This document shows, piece after piece, positions 1 through 11,500 of a stretch of 64,000 bases of DNA. The stretch is taken from the NCBI GenBank assembly GCA_963576565.1, contig OY755038.1, positions 64,756,908 to 64,820,907 of the forward strand, written 5' to 3'. The DNA is from Aspidapion aeneum (Eukaryota > Arthropoda > Insecta > Coleoptera > Brentidae). A program made the position numbers and the translations under genes. The notes under the pieces were generated by a model. It did not search any database, was not told the origin of the DNA, and was given only the letters and a program-made list of their open reading frames with translations. Position 1 is the first letter of the stretch. Every line of letters starts with the position of its first letter.

Positions 1-450
1 ACTTTTATGTGGTAGTAGACAACTGCGTCATCAGCATTTGCCCATTAAACTCACAAGCACTTTTGTTGTTTGAAAATAACTAATAATTTCGATTTTTGAA
101 TCAAAACAAACGACGTACGAAGTGCCAATTTCGGCTGCAATGAAATATGGGTGGAGCAACCGTAAAGCCACGCAAGGGGGGACGAAACCTCCTTCCTAAA
201 CTGGACACGGCAACTAAGCGCGAGCCAAAATGGCGAAAAAATCTTTAATATTTTTAGCAAAAAAATTTTAAAAAACTATCTGGGTCGTGGGACCAGAAAA
301 TGTTGATGTATTGAGGTTTTGGTATTGCCGCGGCACTGTAAACGCGCTGGTCGTTTTATAAAATCTGGGTGCAAAAATCCTTAAAAGGACGATGTAAAAA
401 TATTAATTTTTCCGAGTCACACAAAGACAATAAAGAGGATTGGCACTCAC

Positions 451-600
451 CTTTTTAGTTGTTTCCGTCGTCCAGAGGAGCTCCTCTCGCTGGCCCAGTT
501 GTTGCAGTCGATCCACACTAGAATCACACTTGTTTGTGTAATGTTTTAGTTTGATTTTCACAGAATGTTATTGGATTTTTTGGTTAATAGAATTTATCAC
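451..600 (-). other. Exon-like segment with strong splice donor in array unit 1
   Basis: On the minus strand a locally GC-richer stretch reads as a short open frame containing DRLQQLGQREELLW, rich in Gln, Glu, Leu and Thr. It ends in a consensus splice donor, AAG followed by GTGAGT (donor at 449-450). There is no ATG in frame: an in-frame stop lies upstream and no convincing acceptor is visible. It may be a piece of a gene exon or of a retroelement captured into the unit. It does not resemble the sidestep-like protein. Coding function is unproven. The same segment ends at 6526 and 12549 in the other units. Confidence 0.3.
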
Positions 601-1227
601 CATGCTGCGTGGTGATCTCGATAGAATACGACAGACGAATCTTTTTTTGGTTACGCCTTTTTGCGCAGATTCATTTTTCGTAGATGGCGCTGGCATTTTG
701 CTTGTGCCAATCAAAATTGAAATTGTGTGGGTTTTCCGAATATGGGAATTTGGCGCAAAATTTGAATTTAAAATTAAAGTTGCATGAACAAATATTATTC
801 TGGACTGTGTAGGCTAAAATATACAGGATGATACACAACCGATTCACCAAACTTTAAGGTGTGTTGCCAAAAACTTTGTGTTTTTTAACAAACAAAATAT
901 GATATGAACAATGGTTAATAGTATGTACTGTTTTCTTCAATTTTTAGGTGCCTTTAGATAGTTACATAAGAAAATTTATCTTATTTTTTTGTAAATTTAA
1001 AAGTTAAATAATTTTTTTAATGTGTTTTTATTAATTAAAAATTGGTGATAAATATTTTCTCACACTTAAAGCTTATAATAAACTCGGCTTCGCAGATAAC
1101 ATATAATATTGTGCAGAAGTTTCAATTTGCGGACTTGCTAGAAAATTTGTATTTTCAGGCTGCCTAGCAAATAAGCTATTAGATAACAAAAACCTTAAAT
1201 ATTATGATAAGAAATCAACCACAAAAC

Positions 1228-2534
1228 ATGGGCGTACGCAAGAGGGGACAGCGTGTGGCACTTGCCTCCACTTAAATATTGAAAATAAATGATTCATTTC
1301 TAAATTTTCAAACAAAACAACCAATCATCAAGTTATAACTTGAAACTTTTTTTACCGAAATATAGATGCACTTATTTCTAGTTATGATCTTATAATGTAC
1401 GTACTTGGAAGGATTTACTGGGAAGATATAGAATAAACTATCAAAGGGGAAATAACAGGTCCGTGAAAATTTCGTACTGCGGCGCTGGCGCTTATAAAGC
1501 CAACAACTTTTTGCTATTTTTGTCGTCAATTTTTGAAGCCATGTATTGTTTAAGTTATATAATATTTCTAAAGCATTTGCCTGCGACGCTATTTGGTTAA
1601 TTAAAGATAATTCTACAATTGCCATTTTTTCCAAACGTTTTGGCGCCATTTTTTTCATTATCCAAAAAAGAATGGTAAGAATAGTCTTTAATATGAGGTA
1701 TCTAGAAAGTTGTAGAGGGGTTTTTAGAAAAAACCACAACATGACAGTGTACGGTCTTTTTGTCTATGAAACATTAATGTTTATGTTTAAGAACAAAGAT
1801 ACATATTTTAAAACTGATAGTTCGCACACTTATAACACTAGAACGTTGGATTTGCCCTATCCAATCCATTGATTAACACTTACTGAAAATCATCCATATT
1901 TTTTTGTAAAAAACTGTACAACAATTTACCAAATCGGCTAAAATTAGAGACTAGTTTAAAAAAAAATCAAAAAAAGTGTAAAATCTTATATGATCGAAAA
2001 AGAACCTTATTCTATGGTAGAATATTTAGGTACTTAGAGTTAGTCTGTATGGTTAAGATACCATAAGATAACAAATTTTGACACTATTTTACTTTGTGTT
2101 TTGTAATATCTGTTGTTTTGTTATAAAACTATCTTTGAAATAAAGAATTTTCAATCAATCAATCAACCATTTAATTCTTAAATTATTAAATATTATTAAT
2201 GTTTCCTCTACCGTACCATTATTTCAAAAAGTATTTCATTTCTTTAAAATTTTCTTGTCCGACGCTATTTTTTTTATAAAGCTTCTAATTCTCTTTCGTT
2301 TTTTCTACATTTTATTTTCTGCGGGGCAATTTTTGTGAAAAAGTACCTAATTGTCTTTTTTTTTATAAAATTGCAATTTTTCACGAAATCTATTCCTTGA
2401 ATTAGTTTTCTAAAGTTTTTTTCTGCGGCGTCATTTTTTCCTAAAAGTATTTAATTTTTTAATAAATACCTATTTGATTTTTAACTTTTTACATTTGCCC
2501 CCCCCCCCTGACTTTTATCCTGCTTACGCCCATG
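1228..2534. mobile_element. hAT-like shell around a LINE remnant (unit 1)
   Basis: The left end reads ATGGGCGTACGCAAGAGGGG. The right end, read inverted, begins CATGGGCGTAAGC followed by a G-run (a C-run on the plus strand near 2501). The flanks are CACAAAAC (1220-1227) and CACGAAAC (2535-2542), 7 of 8 bases alike, consistent with an old 8-bp hAT-type target duplication. No transposase is present. The interior is largely a LINE 3' fragment, presumably a later insertion. The terminal match is short, so the assignment is tentative. Confidence 0.35.
1546..2164 (+). pseudogene. 3' end of a Jockey-type LINE: C-terminal tail of reverse transcriptase ORF (unit 1)
   Basis: The plus-strand frame carries the conserved C-terminal tail of insect Jockey-like reverse transcriptases. 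QKRMVRIVFNMRYLESCR leads into a GLFVYETLMF segment, a Y-NTR motif, a Pro-x-His before an in-frame TGA (1870-1872), then LTLTE-x-HPY. A slippage in the A-run near 1960 shifts the frame; after it, a YSMVEYL-like ending is recognisable. The 3' end has AATAAAG followed by an (AATC)n tail at about 2151-2164, a typical short-repeat LINE terminus. The catalytic RT domain is missing. It is dead in all three units. Confidence 0.75.
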
Positions 2535-3160
2535 CACGAAACTAAGAATTTTTGGAAAAATTGGTTACCAACACGCAACTGTTTTGACGATGCGTTTTGT
2601 TCAAAACAGCTAGTATATTTTTATAACACCAAAATATTTCCCATAAAATTAGTTAAAAGCTAAAGAAAAAACCCATTCTATAACTTTTTCGAAACCCAGA
2701 CTGGGCGCTTGGAATATAACTTTGATTTATTAGCAAAACTTCTTTAAAGAGTTAAAGTTACAATGGCTTTCTTAATCTGATAAACTTACTAACTCCCATT
2801 ATCTTGTATACGCACGTTTTAGTGGGAAATTGTAAATTAAGGCCAGTTTTGGATAGAAGGCGTTGGCGAGCATTATTTATGTTGCTTGGTAATCGATCCA
2901 GAAAGTGCTATTAAAGTGACCCATTTTATAAAACTGTTTTACTTTCCGCTTCTTTCTAGAAAGCTTTTGTGATTAAAAAATATTATACTCAATTTCTTTT
3001 AAAATTTTGTTTGTTGCCTTATCGTCATAAAATATTTGAAAAGAACACAGCACCAGTTTGTACAGGTTATATGGGAGTTTTTTGTAGGATATGTGGCTTA
3101 AAAAATGTAACTAAAGTTAGGTTTTCCTGTGTACAGTTTTTGTATATGTTCTAATATGCT

Positions 3161-3204
3161 TAAAATAAATAAAGACAATGAAATTCCGAAATTTTATTTT
3201 TACT
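3161..3204 (+). repeat. Penelope-like 3' tail shared with the element at 48.6 kb
   Basis: The stretch AAAATAAATAAAGACAATGA plus the following AAATTCCGAAATTTTATTT closely matches the tail directly after the Penelope-like remnant at 48602-48645. It recurs at 9184-9227 and 15208-15251. The DNA just upstream in the unit shows no endonuclease motif, so this is probably a tail-only remnant or a shared terminal piece. Confidence 0.4.
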
Positions 3205-4509
3205 CAATCATTGTCTACGAGTTTAAAACAAATAGGTTTAAGTTATACGTAAAAATATAAAAAATCAAGTTTAATATAACTGCCTCTCCCCTCCACTGGA
3301 AGTCTACCAAGTTTATCAAGTTCTCTTGTATACCTTAGACAGTTTTGAATTGAAGCCAATCCATTTATATGAAATTAACATCCTAGTTCAAAAAAGCAAT
3401 TTAATTTGAAGATAAATTTAAAATAAAAAAGTTACGTACTATTGACTTTTCTAGTTAAGTTAAAAAAATTAATGTCGATAAGTGCTGCATAAGTAATAAT
3501 AAAACTTATGCAATAAACAAGCTTATTTCTTAAGAATAGAATTTTGATTTCTAATGTTTTCTTTTACTTGTTCATACTTTTGGTATATGCAGAAAAAATT
3601 GGAGGTAAAAAAAATCCCTAGTGTAGCACAAAGTTACAAAAATAAGCAGGTAAAGTTTTATCATAAATCACCGAGCCGTTTTCCACAAATAACTGAAAAA
3701 TCATTTAAAAGCAATTTGACTAAACCAAAAGATTTTTGTTTTATATTTAAAATACTTTTTATGTTGTGCTTTAATACAATATATATCATATAGATTAATT
3801 TTTGTCATACGGAAAATACCTTAAAACCGCTGAAGTAAATTTTTGTTATGTGAGAAAAAAATGTGCAATAAAAAAATGAATATCTATAAATATCTAAAGG
3901 TGAGGCAACCAAAAAATAAAAATATTATTTTTCTTCAAATATCTAGTGCTAGTTTCAAAATTCGATAAAAGTGAAAAAGTAAAAAAAAATGTTTTTTTGA
4001 CCATCCCCCGTATATTATCTAACAAATTGACGTACTAAGTAAGGCCCTTACTTTTATTATTAGATCTTACAAAAAAACGATCACTTTACGAAATTTGACA
4101 GTTTATATCTCAAAAACTGCACATAGAAAATCTTAACTTTACTTTTATTTTCACATATCGTTCTATAACATTATTAATTTAATTAATTAATTAACAAAAT
4201 TATAGCCAATACCAGCAAGACAAAAACTTCCAATATAGCCTGTGTAAACGGGTGCGGTGTTCTTAAATTGTTACAGGGAATATTTCGGGTGGAACTGGAC
4301 TTTATAGGAATCATTAGAGCTTAACCAACGTCGATGATGAATTTCTATCGGTTATAGGCATACCTAGAATATAGAAGGTTTTGCCTTCTGAGAAGATGTC
4401 TATTATTCTAGCACAATGTAAATCTACACTTAACTCGCATGTTTTATGTGAGGTGAAATGACTTAAGAGTGTTTAACCTCTCGCCATTTCCTGACCCTTG
4501 AGGTTTTCA

Positions 4510-4905
4510 AGCAGTTCCCGTCAAAGATATGTGGGATATCTCTAGTAATCACCTGAAAAGATGGTAATTGCGTTGTTTCAACAGATTCACTAAGGGTTTT
4601 GAAAAGTTTGTAATTGGAATGCTTAACAGCACTCCAGGAGCGTCAAAAGTGGAATGTTCTAAATGCATCTCTATTATTGATTGACAACTGATTGACCTCC
4701 AAAAATTTGCTGTTTTGTATATTGCAAGTGGTTGACAGCTCTTCCCGACGAAGATCTGTGGGATATCTCTACTAATTACCTAAAGAGATGGTAGTTGTTG
4801 ATTCAACAGATTCACTAAGGGTTTTAGAAAACTTGGTCATTGGAATGCTTAACAGCACTCCGGGAGCGTCAAAGGTGGAATGTTCTAAATGCATCTCCAT
4901 TATTT
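4510..4905. repeat. Internal ~170-bp direct repeat pair in each array unit
   Basis: Two diverged direct copies, 4510-4680 and 4737-4905, share GTGGGATATCTCTA, GATTCACTAAGGGTTTT, GGAATGCTTAACAGCACTCC and TGGAATGTTCTAAATGCATC. Equivalent pairs lie at 10533-10928 and 16558-16953. They imply an older small duplication before the 6-kb unit was amplified. I recognise no function. Confidence 0.85.
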
Positions 4906-5617
4906 GGTTCGCTTGTAGTTATTTGGGCTAATCAGCAACCTCCTGTTAAGTGGCTCTTAGCTCTAGTGGAGAAAATTTACTCGGGTCGTGCAAGTTACGG
5001 CCTTACTTACTAGAACGCCCCCTGGTAAACATTTGCCCTTTGCCTTGGCAATAGTTACCAATAACCGAGCCCCTTGTACATGTGTGTGTGTAACCTCACT
5101 CTCCAATAAGCTCTACTGCCTATTTTAAAATTTATTTTCTTCTTTTAAATACATATCAATCTAATCCATCTTGCAGAAAACTAATACTAAATTCAATTTC
5201 TAAAACTCTCTAGAAAGTACTTTATAAAAAAATTGCCGAAAAGGCAAGATAATACACGTGTACCTTCATCCTGATTGAAAACTTATTTATCTCCAATATT
5301 TTTCTGTTTTTTATGTTACAGTGGTGAATTTCTAGGAAATACATATATTTGTGTTTCGATGGTGGCTCCGTCTAGGCTTATGTTTTTCAAATCTTAAGAT
5401 ATAAGTTTAGGTGACGTTCTTATATTTATTGGATACCTAATGTATATCTCCCATCCTAATTTTAATTTTTGTTTAAGTAATTTTTTTGAGAACATGTAAG
5501 TTAGAATTTCTGTATGTATGTATGCATTTATCTAATATTAATAAAAAATTAAACTTATAGAGACCGCATAATGCTGTATTTTATACTATTTTATTTCTTT
5601 TATTCATGAAATATTGT

Positions 5618-5707
5618 CGCACCCCGGTTTTGAGCTTCTGAGGTGCGATCAGTATTGGTAGGGTTCTTGGAGATCACGAGGATCGTTAGTCTCCAAACAA
5701 CCTTACC
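5618..5707. other. Pair of stable hairpins in array unit 1
   Basis: The first hairpin is CGCACC (5618-5623) with GGTGCG (5642-5647). The second is a nested stem: GGTAGGGTT (5657-5665) with AACCTTACC (5699-5707), enclosing TTGGAGA (5667-5673) with TCTCCAA (5690-5696). The structure is repeated in units 2 and 3 (about 11641-11730 and 17658-17747). It has no tRNA core motifs. It may be a transposon terminal structure. Confidence 0.5.
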
Positions 5708-7302
5708 AAAATATATTTTATTAAATTTAGTTTAAATACATCATTAATCTGTAATAATTTGTTTACTACTACAAATATTTCTTTTGACTAAAATAACGTT
5801 AAAAAGAAATTAAAAAAATTAAATGGGTTTAGACATGTATTGATAATACAAGATCAGAATTTCCTTTGCTTTCAACTTATAACAGTACAGGACACATTTT
5901 CGTTTTGGGTTTCTATTTTACTGTCACACCCTTACTATCACGCCAGTGGGGTATTACTTCGCGATTACAACTTTCTTCCTGCGTCAGCATTTTTGGCGAT
6001 GACATTATATACCTAGAATATATCTAGTTTCCAACGCCATAACTGCTAAAACATGAAAGGAAAATTCGTTCAATGACTTTTATGTGGTAGTAGACAACTG
6101 CGTCATCAGCATTTGCCCATTAAACTCACAAGCACTTTTGTTGTTTGAAAATAACTAATAATTTCGATTTTTGAATCAAAACAAACGACGTACGAAGTGC
6201 CAATTTCGGCTGCAATGAAATATGGGTGGAGCAACCGTAAAGCCACGCAAGGGGGGACGAAACCTCCTTCCTAAACTGGACACGGCAACTAAGCGCGAGC
6301 CAAAATGGCGAAAAAATCTTTAATATTTTTAGCAAACAAATTTTAAAAAACTATCTGGGTCGTGGGACCAGAAAATGTTGATGTATTGAGGTTTTGGTAT
6401 TGCCGCGGCACTGTAAACGCGCTGGTCGTTTTATAAAATCTGGGTGCAAAAATCCTTAAAAGGACGATGTAAAAATATTAATTTTTCCGAGCCACACAAA
6501 GACAATAAAGAGGATTGGCACTCACCTTTTTAGTTGTTTCCGTCGTCCAGAGGAGCTCCTCTCGCTGGCCCAGTTGTTGCAGTCGATCCACACTAGAATC
6601 ACACTTGTTTGTGTAATGTTTTAGTTTGATTTTCACAGAATGTTATTGGATTTTTTGGTTAATAGAATTTATCACCATGCTGCGTGGTGATCTCGATAGA
6701 ATACGACAGACGAATCTTTTTTTGGTTACGCCTTTTTGCGCAGATTCATTTTTCGTAGATGGCGCTGGCGTTTTGCTTGTGCCAATCAAAATTGAAATTG
6801 TGTGGGTTTTCCGAATATGGGAATTTGGCGCAAAATTTGAATTTAAAATTAAAGTTGCATGAACAAATATTATTCTGGACTGTGTAGGCTAAAATATACA
6901 GGATGATACACAACCGATTCACCAAACTTTAAGGTGTGTTGCCAAAAACTTTGTGTTTTTTAACAAACAAAATATGATATGAACAATGGTTAATAGTATG
7001 TACTGTTTTCTTCAATTTTTAGGTGCCTTTAGATAGTTACATAAGAAAATTTATCTTATTTTTTTGTAAGTTTAAAAGTTAATTAATTTTTTTAATGTGT
7101 TTTTATTAATTAAAAATTGGTGATAAATATTTTCTCACACTTAAAGCTTATAATAAACTCGGCTTCGCAGATAACATATAATATTGTGCAGAAGTTTCAA
7201 TTTGCGGACTTGCTAGAAAATTTGTATTTTCAGGCTGCCTAGCAAATAAGCTATTAGATAACAAAAACCTTAAATATTATGATAAGAAATCAACCACAAA
7301 AC

Positions 7303-8557
7303 ATGGGCGTACGCAAGAGGGGACAGCGTGTGGCACTTGCCTCCACTTAAATATTGAAAATAAATGATTCATTTCTAAATTTTCAAACAAAACAACCAAT
7401 CATCAAGTTATAACTTGAAACTTTTTTTACCGAAATATAGATGCACTTATTTCTAGTTATGATCTTATAATGTACGTACTTGGAAGTATTTACTGGGAAG
7501 ATATAGAATAAACTATCAAAGGGGAAATAACAGGTCCGTGAAAATTTCGTACTGCGGCGCTGGCGCTTATAAAGCCAACAACTTTTTGCTATTTTTGTCG
7601 TCAATTTTTGAAGCCATGTATTGTTTAAGTTATATAATATTTCTAAAGCATTTGCCTGCGACGCTATTTGGTTAATTAAAGATAATTCTACAATTGCCAT
7701 TTTTTCCAAACGTTTTGGCGCCATTTTTTTCATTATCCAAAAAAGAATGGTAAGAATAGTCTTTAATATGAGGTATCTAGAAAGTTGTAGAGGGGTTTTT
7801 AGAAAAAACCACAACATGACAGTGTACGGTCTTTTTATCTATGAAACATTAATGTTTATGTTTAAGAACAAAGATACATATTTTAAAACTGATAGTTCGC
7901 ACACTTATAACACTAGAACGTTGGATTTGCCCTATCCAATCCATTGATTAACACTTACTGAAAATCATCCATATTATTTTTGTAAAAAACTGTACAACAA
8001 TCTACCAAATCGGCTAAAATTAGAGACTGGTTTAAAAAAAAATCAAAAAAAGTGTAAAATCTTATATGATCGAAAAAGAACCTTATTCTATGGTAGAATA
8101 TTTAGGTACTTAGAGTTAGTCTGTATGGTTAAGATACCATAAGATAACAAATTTTGACACTATTTTACTTTGTGTTTTGTAATATCTGTTGTTTTGTTAT
8201 AAAACTATCTTTGAAATAAAGAATTTTCAATCAATCAATCAATCAACCATTTAATTCTTAAATTATTAAATATTATTAATGTTTCCTCTACCGTACCATT
8301 ATTTCAAAAAGTATTTCATTTCGTTTTTTCTACATTTTATTTTCTGCGGGGCAATTTTTGTGAAAAAGTACCTAATTGTCTTTTTTTTTATAAAATTGCA
8401 ATTTTTCACGAAATCTATTCCTTGAATTAGTTTTCTAAAGTTTTTTTCTGCGGCGTCATTTTTTCCTAAAAGTATTTAATTTTTTAATAAATACCTATTT
8501 GATTTTTAACTTTTTACATTTGCCCCCCCCCTGACTTTTATCCTGCTTACGCCCATG
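7303..8557. mobile_element. hAT-like shell, unit 2 copy
   Basis: Same ends as the unit 1 copy. It is shorter because the 55 bp near the LINE tail are missing and the terminal C-run is 9 long. Confidence 0.33.
7621..8244 (+). pseudogene. Jockey-type LINE 3' remnant, unit 2 copy
   Basis: Same protein tail as in unit 1. Here the segment after the stop reads more canonically, HPYYFCKKLYNNLPNRLKL, matching the Tyr-Asn-x-Leu-Pro motif of these proteins. One extra AATC repeat is present in the tail. Confidence 0.75.
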
Positions 8558-11500
8558 CACGAAACTAAGAATTTTTGGAAAAATTGGTTACCAACACGCA
8601 ACTGTTTTGACGATGCGTTTTGTTCAAAACAGCTAGTATATTTTTATAACACCAAAATATTTCCCATAAAATTAGTTAAAAGCTAAAGAAAAAACCCATT
8701 CTATAACTTTTTCGAAACCCAGACTGGGCGCTTGGAATATAACTTTGATTTATTAGCAAAACTTCTTTAAAGAGTTAAAGTTACAATGGCTTTCTTAATC
8801 TGATAAACTTACTAACTCCCATTATCTTGTATACGCACGTTTTAGTGGGAAATTGTAAATTAAGGCCAGTTTTGGATAGAAGGCGTTGGCGAGCATTATT
8901 TATGTTGCTTGGTAATCGATCCAGAAAGTGCTATTAAAGTGACCCATTTTATAAAACTGTTTTACTTTCCGCTTCTTTCTAGAAAGCTTTTGTGATTAAA
9001 AAATATTATACTCAATTTCTTTTAAAATTTTGTTTGTTGCCTTATCGTCATAAAATATTTGAAAAGAACACAGCACCAGTTTGTACAGGTTATATGGGAG
9101 TTTTTTGTAGGATATGTGGCTTAAAAAATGTAACTAAAGTTAGGTTTTCCTGTGTACAGTTTTTGTATATGTTCTAATATGCTTAAAATAAATAAAGACA
9201 ATGAAATTCCGAAATTTTATTTTTACTCAATCATTGTCTACGAGTTTAAAACAAATAGGTTTAAGTTATACGTAAAAATATAAAAAATCAAGTTTAATAT
9301 AACTGCCTCTCCCCTCCACTGGAAGTCTACCAAGTTTATCAAGTTCTCTTGTATACCTTAGACAGTTTTGAATTGAAGCCAATCCATTTATATGAAATTA
9401 ACATCCTAGTTCAAAAAAGCAATTTAATTTGAAGATAAATTTAAAATAAAAAAGTTACGTACTATTGACTTTTCTAGTTAAGTTAAAAAAATTAATGTCG
9501 ATAAGTGCTGCATAAGTAATAATAAAACTTATGCAATAAACAAGCTTATTTCTTAAGAATAGAATTTTGATTTCTAATGTTTTCTTTTACTTGTTCATAC
9601 TTTTGGTATATGCAGAAAAAATTGGAGGTAAAAAAAATCCCTAGTGTAGCACAAAGTTACAAAAATAAGCAGGTAAAGTTTTATCATAAATCACCGAGCC
9701 GTTTTCCACAAATAACTGAAAAATCATTTAAAAGCAATTTGACTAAACCAAAAGATTTTTGTTTTATATTTAAAATACTTTTTATGTTGTGCTTTAATAC
9801 AATATATATCATATAGATTAATTTTTGTCATACGGAAAATACCTTAAAACCGCTGAAGTAAATTTTTGTTATGTGAGAAAAAAATGTGCAATAAAAAAAT
9901 GAATATCTATAAATATCTAAAGGTGAGGCAACCAAAAAATAAAAATATTATTTTTCTTCAAATATCTAGTGCTAGTTTCAAAATTCGATAAAAGTGAAAA
10001 AGTAAAAAAAAATGTTTTTTTGACCATCCCCCGTATATTATCTAACAAATTGACGTACTAAGTAAGGCCCTTACTTTTATTATTAGATCTTACAAAAAAA
10101 CGATCACTTTACGAAATTTGACAGTTTATATCTCAAAAACTGCACATAGAAAATCTTAACTTTACTTTTATTTTCACATATCGTTCTATAACATTATTAA
10201 TTTAATTAATTAATTAACAAAATTATAGCCAATACCAGCAAGACAAAAACTTCCAATATAGCCTGTGTAAACGGGTGCGGTGTTCTTAAATTGTTACAGG
10301 GAATATTTCGGGTGGAACTGGACTTTATAGGAATCATTAGAGCTTAACCAACGTCGATGATGAATTTCTATCGGTTATAGGCATACCTAGAATATAGAAG
10401 GTTTTGCCTTCTGAGAAGATGTCTATTATTCTAGCACAATGTAAATCTACACTTAACTCGCATGTTTTATGTGAGGTGAAATGACTTAAGAGTGTTTAAC
10501 CTCTCGCCATTTCCTGACCCTTGAGGTTTTCAAGCAGTTCCCGTCAAAGATATGTGGGATATCTCTAGTAATCACCTGAAAAGATGGTAATTGCGTTGTT
10601 TCAACAGATTCACTAAGGGTTTTGAAAAGTTTGTAATTGGAATGCTTAACAGCACTCCAGGAGCGTCAAAAGTGGAATGTTCTAAATGCATCTCTATTAT
10701 TGATTGACAACTGATTGACCTCCAAAAATTTGCTGTTTTGTATATTGCAAGTGGTTGACAGCTCTTCCCGACGAAGATCTGTGGGATATCTCTACTAATT
10801 ACCTAAAGAGATGGTAGTTGTTGATTCAACAGATTCACTAAGGGTTTTAGAAAACTTGGTCATTGGAATGCTTAACAGCACTCCGGGAGCGTCAAAGGTG
10901 GAATGTTCTAAATGCATCTCCATTATTTGGTTCGCTTGTAGTTATTTGGGCTAATCAGCAACCTCCTGTTAAGTGGCTCTTAGCTCTAGTGGAGAAAATT
11001 TACTCGGGTCGTGCAAGTTACGGCCTTACTTACTAGAACGCCCCCTGGTAAACATTTGCCCTTTGCCTTGGCAATAGTTACCAATAACCGAGCCCCTTGT
11101 ACATGTGTGTGTGTAACCTCACTCTCCAATAAGCTCTACTGCCTATTTTAAAATTTATTTTCTTCTTTTAAATACATATCAATCTAATCCATCTTGCAGA
11201 AAACTAATACTAAATTCAATTTCTAAAACTCTCTAGAAAGTACTTTATAAAAAAATTGCCGAAAAGGCAAGATAATACACGTGTACCTTCATCCTGATTG
11301 AAAACTTATTTATCTCCAATATTTTTCTGTTTTTTATGTTACAGTGGTGAATTTCTAGGAAATACATATATTTGTGTTTCGATGGTGGCTCCGTCTAGGC
11401 TTATGTTTTTCAAATCTTAAGATATAAGTTTAGGTGACGTTCTTATATTTATTGGATACCTAATGTATATCTCCCATCCTAATTTTAATTTTTGTTTAAG

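Larger units (their letters stand above)
1..6075. repeat. Array unit 1 (6075 bp)
   Basis: This unit holds a 55-bp stretch (2243-2297) absent from units 2 and 3. It also has private substitutions concentrated in its first 2.3 kb, for example near 258, 412, 694, 1067 and 1413. Its C-run near 2501 is 11 long, against 9 and 10 in the other units. The stretches at 600-1200, 2700-4200 and 4900-5590, apart from the parts listed separately, are AT-rich DNA in which I recognise nothing. Confidence 0.9.

Noticed and set aside
551..787. 78-codon plus-strand frame repeated in the array units
   Set aside because: No motif or codon signature. It is conserved only because the units are near-identical copies.
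1308..1742. 144-codon minus-strand frame repeated in the three array units
   Set aside because: It is antisense to the LINE reverse-transcriptase tail, whose plus-strand motifs are clear.
5657..5707. tRNA gene or tRNA-derived SINE
   Set aside because: The nested stem has no A-box or B-box motifs and no cloverleaf arm lengths.
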